A stretch of DNA of 59,655 nucleotides, taken from Sphingomonas sanxanigenens (lineage in GTDB: Bacteria > Pseudomonadota > Alphaproteobacteria > Sphingomonadales > Sphingomonadaceae). The DNA lies in the NCBI GenBank assembly GCA_003240855.1, contig QFNN01000005.1, positions 1-59,655 of the forward strand, written 5' to 3'. A program made the translations under genes and the position numbers. This document shows, piece after piece, positions 55,322 through 59,655 of this stretch; the stretch's first letter is position 1; every line of letters starts with the position of its first letter. The notes beneath the pieces were generated by a model. It ran no database searches. It had not been told where the DNA came from and saw nothing but the letters and a program-made list of their open reading frames with translations.

Positions 55322-56284
55322 ATGCGCCGGCTGCTCCTCGTCCTCCTTCTCGTCGGGGCGCTGGCGCTCGGGGGCACGCTTTACAGCGACTGGTATGGTC
55401 CGGGGCCGCTGGCGAAGGACGCCAATGTCCGCATCGTCGAGGGATCGTCGCTGCGCGGCGCGGCGCTGGCGCTGCAGAAGGCGGGGGTGATCCGCTCGGA
55501 AGGGGCGTTCCGCCGCCTGGCGCGCGCGCTCGGCTCGTCGGACGACATCCAGGCCGGCACCTTCGCTTTCCCCGCCCATGCCAGCGGCGCAAAGGTGCTG
55601 GACATCCTCCAGCACGGCAAGCCCGTGCTGCGCCTCGTCACCATCCCGGAGGGTATGCCGTCGGTCCTCGTTGCTGATCGGCTGCGCGGTGAAGCGCTGC
55701 TCAGCGGTCCCGTGGCCGCGCCGCCCGAAGGCTCGGTCCTCCCCGACAGCTATTCGTTCGAGGCGGGCGAGCCGCGCGCGGCTGTGCTCAGGCGGATGCA
55801 GGCGGCGATGGACAAGGCGCTCGCCACGCTCTGGGCGGCCCGCGCGCCCGGCCTCGTCGTCGCGACGCCCAGGGAAGCGATCATCCTCGCCTCGATCGTC
55901 GAGAAGGAAACGGGCAAGCCTGCCGAACGCGCGATGGTCGCCGGCGTCTATGCCAATCGCCTGCGCATCGGCATGCCGCTCCAGGCCGATCCCACGGTCA
56001 TCTATCCGGTGACCAAAGGCCGCCCGCTCGGCCGCCGCATCCTGCAGAGCGAGCTCCACGCGAAGAACGGCTACAATACCTATGCCAGCCCCGGTCTGCC
56101 GGCCGGCCCGATCGCGAACCCCGGCCGCGCCTCGATCGAGGCGGTGCTTCATCCCGCGGAGACCAAGGCGCTCTATTTCGTCGCCGACGGCACTGGCGGC
56201 CATGTTTTCGCCGATACGCTCGCCGAGCATGACGCCAATGTGAAGAAGTGGTTCGCCATCCGCCGCGCGCGCGGGGAGATGTAG
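55322..56284 (+). CDS. mltG: Endolytic murein transglycosylase
   Basis: The 320-residue protein has an N-terminal membrane anchor (MRRLLLVLLLVGALALGGTLY), a LysM-like segment (about 36-100) and the YceG catalytic domain with Glu near 194 in ASIVEKETGKPAERAMVAGVY and LQADPTVIYPVT. NTYASPGLPAGPIANPG follows. It cuts glycan strands during growth. It shares the operon with fabF, as is usual. Confidence 0.93.
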   Translation: MRRLLLVLLLVGALALGGTLYSDWYGPGPLAKDANVRIVEGSSLRGAALALQKAGVIRSEGAFRRLARALGSSDDIQAGTFAFPAHASGAKVLDILQHGKPVLRLVTIPEGMPSVLVADRLRGEALLSGPVAAPPEGSVLPDSYSFEAGEPRAAVLRRMQAAMDKALATLWAARAPGLVVATPREAIILASIVEKETGKPAERAMVAGVYANRLRIGMPLQADPTVIYPVTKGRPLGRRILQSELHAKNGYNTYASPGLPAGPIANPGRASIEAVLHPAETKALYFVADGTGGHVFADTLAEHDANVKKWFAIRRARGEM

Positions 56285-56357
56285 CGGGATTGGGCTATGT
56301 GCGCCTGCCCCTTGCGAAAGGCGCAATTCAGCGCGCTCCCCTCCACGAAGCGCCCGC

Positions 56358-57521
56358 CTAGTTCGCCAGCCGGCCCTTCGTATCAAGCCGCAGCGAAGTG
56401 TAGGGGAACTGGACATAATCGAGCGCCGAATGCGCCGCACGGCCGACGCGCGATTGGGATCGGGCGAACAGCAGCTCGCCAAGATTCAGGCCGATGCCGG
56501 CGAACAGATGCTTCTTTGGCCGGATGCCCTGCGCGCGGTCGCTGTTCAGGAAATCCGAAGCATAATAGCCGATCTGGAAATCGAGATATTTGAACGGCGT
56601 CCGCTCCAGTTTCTCGAACCCCGCTCCTTTCAGCGACAGCATGAAGCGCTCCTGCTGGAAATGTTTCTTGCCCTGGTGGCTGTAGATCTGGTCGTTGGGC
56701 ATGATTTCGACCTTGAAGGCCAGCTTGTCCTTCAACCCCGGCACCGTGTTGCGCAGAAGGGAGAAGCCGGCGCCGGCGACGTCCATCAGCACGTCGTTCA
56801 TCGAATAGCCGCTGTCGGCCTCGATCCCGTCTGAAATCTCGTTGATCGCCATCAGGCCGAAGGCGAGGATGCCCGCGGTCAGCGCGTCGCCTTCGGATCC
56901 GCCGGTGTTCTTGTGGATGCGCGCATGCAGTATCTCGGCGATCAGATAGGTGTTGAAGGCATGGGTCAGCTTGTCCATGCCGACATTGTTGGTGTTGCGG
57001 CCGAACCAGCCTTCGTCCTTGAAGTGGAAGGCTGCGGTTTTCTTGAACAGCTTGGGGATGGTCTGGACGGCCAGATACCCCCCCATGATCGCCAGCTCGG
57101 TCCTGACGCTGCCGGCCTGCCTGAAAAATCCGGGACGCGAAGCATGGCCCTGCGGCGCATGACCGCCCGGCATCGACGGATCGCGTCCGATCAGCCCCGT
57201 TGGCGTCATCGGTTCGGCCTGCTCCAGCGGGCTGCCGGGGGGAAGGGGCGGGCCGGGCCGATCGGCCTGCATGGCGGTCAGGCTCCATCCGCTCGGCAGG
57301 GTCGAAGGCGGGGGCGCGTCACCGGCCGGCGCGCCAGGGCGCGATGCTGCCGGATCGCCGGCGCGCCTTTCCGCCTCGCTCCCCGATCCCTGTTCAAACT
57401 GCTCATCGGGAGGCCCGGCATCGCCTGGATCCGCCCATGCCGGGGCGGCGGGCAGACATGCGATTACAGTCAACACGCCAATCGCCCGGGAACGGCGGCC
57501 TAGCGCCTCGCTGCGGCGCAT
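56358..57521 (-). CDS. Periplasmic protein of unknown function (DUF2279-like)
   Basis: The 387-residue protein has a signal peptide (RAIGVLTVIACLPAAPAWA), a Pro/Gly-rich disordered stretch (about 30-125), and a C-terminal domain (about 140-387) with TAAFHFKDEGWFGRNTNNVG, DKLTHAFNTYLIAEIL and SMNDVLMDVAGAGFSLLRN. The DK-x2-H and DE-type blocks recall DUF2279 membrane-associated proteins. The role is not known. It converges with mltG. Confidence 0.65.
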   Translation of the reverse strand: MRRSEALGRRSRAIGVLTVIACLPAAPAWADPGDAGPPDEQFEQGSGSEAERRAGDPAASRPGAPAGDAPPPSTLPSGWSLTAMQADRPGPPLPPGSPLEQAEPMTPTGLIGRDPSMPGGHAPQGHASRPGFFRQAGSVRTELAIMGGYLAVQTIPKLFKKTAAFHFKDEGWFGRNTNNVGMDKLTHAFNTYLIAEILHARIHKNTGGSEGDALTAGILAFGLMAINEISDGIEADSGYSMNDVLMDVAGAGFSLLRNTVPGLKDKLAFKVEIMPNDQIYSHQGKKHFQQERFMLSLKGAGFEKLERTPFKYLDFQIGYYASDFLNSDRAQGIRPKKHLFAGIGLNLGELLFARSQSRVGRAAHSALDYVQFPYTSLRLDTKGRLAN

Positions 57522-57738
57522 CCGGCAAGATCCAACGCAATAAGCACAACACCCCCCGATCCGTATCCGGTTGAAAAGAGCCGGAGCCGCAATCGCACGA
57601 ACATGAAAGGCCGTTTCATCTATCTGTCATAATCCGGTCAAGTCGCCCGCCGGGGAAATTACAGTCCATGACCATCGAAGCGCGGCGGAACCGGTTCCAG
57701 CGCAACCGGCGAAGCGACCGGCCTGCGCGGCGAAGCGG

Positions 57739-58023
57739 CTAATCCTCGACGGTGAGCGCCTCGATCAGGCAGTGGCCGGGCGCACGATCGGCAACGGCGA
57801 TGTCGGCCACGATATGGCCGCGCATGTCGAATTCGTGGCAGTCCAGCCCTTCGATCAGCGCGTCGATCGCGGCATCGTCGCCGGTTGCCGAAAAGCTGTG
57901 GCGCGCGCCGTTGAAAGTCACGCTCGCCCAGGGCGTCGATCGCGGCGGGGCGATCGTCACGCCGGGCGCGCGCCGCTCCAGTTGCAGGGCGATGGCCGCT
58001 GCGGGATCGCGGCGCGCGCTCAT
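57739..58023 (-). CDS. Hypothetical protein
   Basis: The 94-residue protein from the ATG at 58023 begins MSARRDPAAAIALQLERRAP and includes WASVTFNGARHSFSATGDDA, GLDCHEFDMRGHIVADIAV and a terminal IEALTVED. It may be a small alpha/beta protein of the sphingomonad lineage; no known family was recognised. It overlaps the upstream small gene by four bases (ATGA), so the pair is an operon. The longer frame from 58224 is an overlap artefact. Confidence 0.7.
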   Translation of the reverse strand: MSARRDPAAAIALQLERRAPGVTIAPPRSTPWASVTFNGARHSFSATGDDAAIDALIEGLDCHEFDMRGHIVADIAVADRAPGHCLIEALTVED

Positions 58024-58193
58024 GCGCGGCGTCCCGCGATGAAATGCTCGATGCGCCGGCAAAGTCGCTCGCCCGCCTCGCGCCCATTGCGCAGATCGCT
58101 CACCAGCCGGGGGTCGCCCGCCGCTTCGCGCCCGAAGCGAGTCGCCGGCGTTCCGCTTTCCTTCAGATATTTCTCGATCTTTCTCAGGATCAT
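58020..58193 (-). CDS. Small helix-turn-helix protein (57 residues)
   Basis: This 57-residue frame starts at an ATG and reads MILRKIEKYLKESGTPATRF and then GREAAGDPRLVSDLRNGREA, ending FIAGRRA. The pattern of a short helix, FGREA, GDP and a second helix with Lys/Arg-rich turn recalls a minimal XRE-type helix-turn-helix seen in alphaproteobacteria. It overlaps the next gene by ATGA and lies divergent from the S24 repressor, with an operator array between. Confidence 0.7.
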   Translation of the reverse strand: MILRKIEKYLKESGTPATRFGREAAGDPRLVSDLRNGREAGERLCRRIEHFIAGRRA

Positions 58194-58224
58194 GCCGATT
58201 TTCCTCCCGCCAAACTCGGAACAA

Positions 58225-58278
58225 ATAGGGAATATCCTATCTCCGGCAGGATTTCCTACTTGTCTAGGATAAATCCTA
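58225..58278. promoter_or_regulatory. Three-site palindromic operator array before the S24 repressor
   Basis: Three palindromes share AGGA...TCCT: ATAGGGAATATCCTAT (58225-58240), AGGATTTCCT (58248-58257) and TAGGATAAATCCTA (58265-58278). Centres are about 20 and 19 bases apart, two helical turns. They lie between the divergent small HTH gene and the repressor gene. This fits cooperative autoregulation by a dimeric repressor. Confidence 0.75.
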
Positions 58279-58294
58279 TCTGTAATGGTGGGAT

Positions 58295-58966
58295 ATGGAC
58301 GCAGCCGATCCGCGCGCGGCGCTCGATGCGCTGATTCAGGAAAAGGGTGAGGATTATGCCTCGCTCTCGCGCATGCTCGGGCGCAACGCCGCCTATATCC
58401 AGCAGTTTATCAAGCGCGGCACGCCGCGCCGCCTGGCCGAGGAGGATCGCCGTCTGCTCGCCCGCTATTTCCGCGTGGAAGAAGCGGTGCTGGGCGGCCC
58501 GCCGGCGTCGGGCGGCGCAGGGGCGTCGTCATCTGCGCGCGGCGGCGGCGGGCTGGTGCGCGTGCCGCGCGTTTCGGTCGACGCCTCGGCCGGCCCGGGC
58601 GCGATCGCGCAGGAGGAAAGGCCGGTCGGCGCTCTTGGCTTCGATCCACTCTGGCTGCGCCGTCAGGGGCTCGATCCCGCGATGCTCTCGGTCATCGCGG
58701 TGGTGGGTGATTCGATGGTGCCGACGCTTGGCGACGGCGACGACATATTGGTCGACCGCGCCGACGCGGGCGCGCGGCTGCGCGACGGCATCTACGTGCT
58801 GCGCGTCGATGACGCCTTGTGGGTGAAGCGTGTGGCGATGAACCCCGCCGGTCGCCGCTTCACGATCCGCAGCGACAATCCCGCTTATCCTGCCTGGCCC
58901 GATTGCGATCCCGCCGATGTCGCGGTGATCGGCCGCGTCGTTTGGTTCGGCCGGCGGCTCGCCTGA
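58295..58966 (+). CDS. S24/LexA-like transcriptional repressor
   Basis: The 223-residue protein has an N-terminal DNA-binding region (about 10-65; LSRMLGRNAAYIQQFIKRG) and an S24 peptidase-type C-terminal domain (about 115-223) with catalytic S140 in VVGDSMVPTL and K178 in WVKRV. An Ala-Gly pair at 99-100 (SAGPG) stands where self-cleavage occurs in LexA/CI. This suggests a stress- or DNA-damage-responsive repressor, but no phage genes are near. The operator array lies directly before it. Confidence 0.88.
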   Translation: MDAADPRAALDALIQEKGEDYASLSRMLGRNAAYIQQFIKRGTPRRLAEEDRRLLARYFRVEEAVLGGPPASGGAGASSSARGGGGLVRVPRVSVDASAGPGAIAQEERPVGALGFDPLWLRRQGLDPAMLSVIAVVGDSMVPTLGDGDDILVDRADAGARLRDGIYVLRVDDALWVKRVAMNPAGRRFTIRSDNPAYPAWPDCDPADVAVIGRVVWFGRRLA

Positions 58967-58981
58967 TCCGGCAATGCGGGA

Positions 58982-59158
58982 TCAGGCCCGCCGGTCAATC
59001 CACCACATGATCAGCGCCAGCGCGGCGCCAAGGCTCAGCCCGATGAGCAGGCCGATCGTCGGCTGACCATAGAGTCCGCCGACGAAAGCGCCGGCCAGCG
59101 GCAGGATGGCGAGGGCGATGCCCGCCGATCGCGGGTTTCGGGGCGGCTTGCTGCTCAT
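58982..59158 (-). CDS. Small membrane protein
   Basis: The 58-residue product from the ATG at 59158 has a positively charged start (MSSKPPRNPRSAG) and two hydrophobic segments (IALAILPLAGAFVGGLYG; TIGLLIGLSLGAALALIMWW). No family was recognised. Alternative upstream start codons add charged residues. Confidence 0.55.
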   Translation of the reverse strand: MSSKPPRNPRSAGIALAILPLAGAFVGGLYGQPTIGLLIGLSLGAALALIMWWIDRRA

Positions 59159-59200
59159 CCCCGCGGCCATGCCATGCCGCGCGTCGCTGCGCCAGCCGTG

Positions 59201-59234
59201 CCGCATCGGCACGCTTCGTCCCGCATCGGCACGC
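59201..59234. repeat. Short 14-base direct repeat
   Basis: CCGCATCGGCACGC occurs at 59201-59214 and 59221-59234, a spacing of 20 bases. It is in the divergent region between the small membrane protein and the last hypothetical gene, and may be a regulatory or slippage repeat. Confidence 0.5.
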
Positions 59235-59346
59235 GGCCGCGACATGATAAAGACGCGGTTGACCGTCGGGATCGGCGGGGCAGGCCGGGGAGCTGCGTTC
59301 TGGCACGAGGTTTGATAGACAAGTGCTTCGGAATAAGAGGATTTCG

Positions 59347-59559
59347 ATGCTGCGCCTGCCTTATGTCGCCAATCGCACTTGCCTGACTGCGGCGACTGAG
59401 CTGATCGCCTCGTTCGGCGAGGATGCGGGGCTGGAGGCCGCCGCGCGCGCCGACCGCAGCCGGGACATCGGCAACGTCCATCATTTCTGCCATTGGCGTC
59501 AGGTCGAGCGCCTCATCCTCGTCCTCGCCAGCGACGAACCCGTCGGCACGGTGCACTGA
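59347..59559 (+). CDS. Hypothetical protein (70 residues)
   Basis: The ATG at 59347 follows AAGAGGA. The 70-residue product reads MLRLPYVANRTCLTAATELI, includes FGEDAGLEAAARADRSRD and IGNVHHFCHWRQVERLILVL. His-rich and Cys residues are spaced in NVHHFCHW. Possibly a lineage-specific small protein; function unknown. Confidence 0.7.
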   Translation: MLRLPYVANRTCLTAATELIASFGEDAGLEAAARADRSRDIGNVHHFCHWRQVERLILVLASDEPVGTVH

Positions 59560-59568
59560 ACTTGTTGG

Positions 59569-59650
59569 CGGCGCCGGCCCGCTCCCCCACCCGACCTTCC
59601 ATCTAGGATATACTGGCTGGGAGGTCGGGTGGGGGAGCGGGCCGGCGCCG
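59569..59650. repeat. 82-bp palindromic repeat, copy 2
   Basis: A second 82-base copy in the same orientation as 1-82, with 11 differences by my alignment. The outer arms CGGCGCCGGCCC and GGGCCGGCGCCG are unchanged. It follows the last hypothetical gene by ten bases. Conservation of the arms and variation in the centre suggests the hairpin is what is kept. Confidence 0.85.
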
Positions 59651-59655
59651 TTCTC

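Noticed and set aside
58295..58966. Prophage remnant signalled by the S24 repressor
   Set aside because: No integrase, structural, lysis or replication genes flank it and no attachment-like duplications were seen.

Overview
The window reads as chromosomal DNA of a Sphingomonas-like alphaproteobacterium (order Sphingomonadales). The reasons are high G+C by eye, many TonB-dependent receptors, a FecI/FecR-type sigma cascade, tightly overlapping genes (ATGA, GTGA and TTGA junctions), an ArsR-methyltransferase fusion next to metF, and the rpsF-rpsR-rplI and fabD-fabG-acpP-fabF-mltG blocks. I see no rRNA, tRNA, CRISPR array, transposase or integrase. No gene-free stretch exceeds 300 bases.

Layout. 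142-2225: OmpR-type response regulator and histidine kinase. 2322-4624 (minus): universal stress protein, OmpA-like protein, SAM methyltransferase. 4764-13243 (plus): an eight-gene string, namely ECF sigma factor, FecR anti-sigma, TonB receptor with a signalling domain, polysaccharide deacetylase, GT4 glycosyltransferase, membrane protein, DUF2141 protein and a second GT4. 13392-16862 (minus): secreted amidohydrolase, ROK fructokinase, HI0933/BaiN-type flavoprotein. 16941-20654 (plus): rpiA, tal, gnd and a HAD phosphatase, a pentose-phosphate block. 20617-22387 (minus): PAP2 membrane protein and a secreted cyclophilin. 22433-30308: a disaccharide phosphorolysis locus (MFS transporter, GH65 phosphorylase, beta-phosphoglucomutase, LacI regulator, TonB receptor). 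30417-35169: a small lipoprotein, then a three-gene minus-strand operon of response regulator, LysM/FecR protein and CHASE2 histidine kinase. 35363-39418: small membrane proteins and lipoproteins, a second cyclophilin and prolyl oligopeptidase. 39627-41503: ArsR-methyltransferase regulator and metF. 41567-46737: a small Cys/His protein, an S10 carboxypeptidase and a large TonB receptor. 47005-49042: folE and the S6-S18-L9 ribosomal operon. 49278-56284: acid phosphatase and the fatty-acid block fabD, fabG, acpP, fabF, mltG, interrupted by a GxxExxY-nuclease cassette and a reversed GT87 gene. 56358-59559: periplasmic and small proteins and an S24-type repressor with a phased operator array.

How the parts work together. 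In the GH65 locus a TonB receptor and an MFS pump would import a glucose disaccharide, GH65 would split it with phosphate, PgmB would convert the beta-glucose 1-phosphate to glucose 6-phosphate, and LacI would control both promoters through a shared motif. The sigma/FecR/receptor trio is positioned to control a downstream glycan-modifying set.

The most unusual points are: (1) a 444-bp cassette bounded by 27-bp inverted repeats carrying a PD-(D/E)XK-like GxxExxY gene inside the fab operon; (2) the response regulator/LysM-FecR/CHASE2-kinase operon; (3) the eight-gene sigma-to-glycan string; (4) a three-site operator array with 19-20 bp spacing before the S24 repressor; (5) two 82-bp palindromic repeats at the two ends of the window and five copies of a second dispersed palindrome; (6) a 13-bp x 5 tandem repeat ending in a ribosome-binding site. 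All functional statements rest on reading motifs by eye; no database search was possible.
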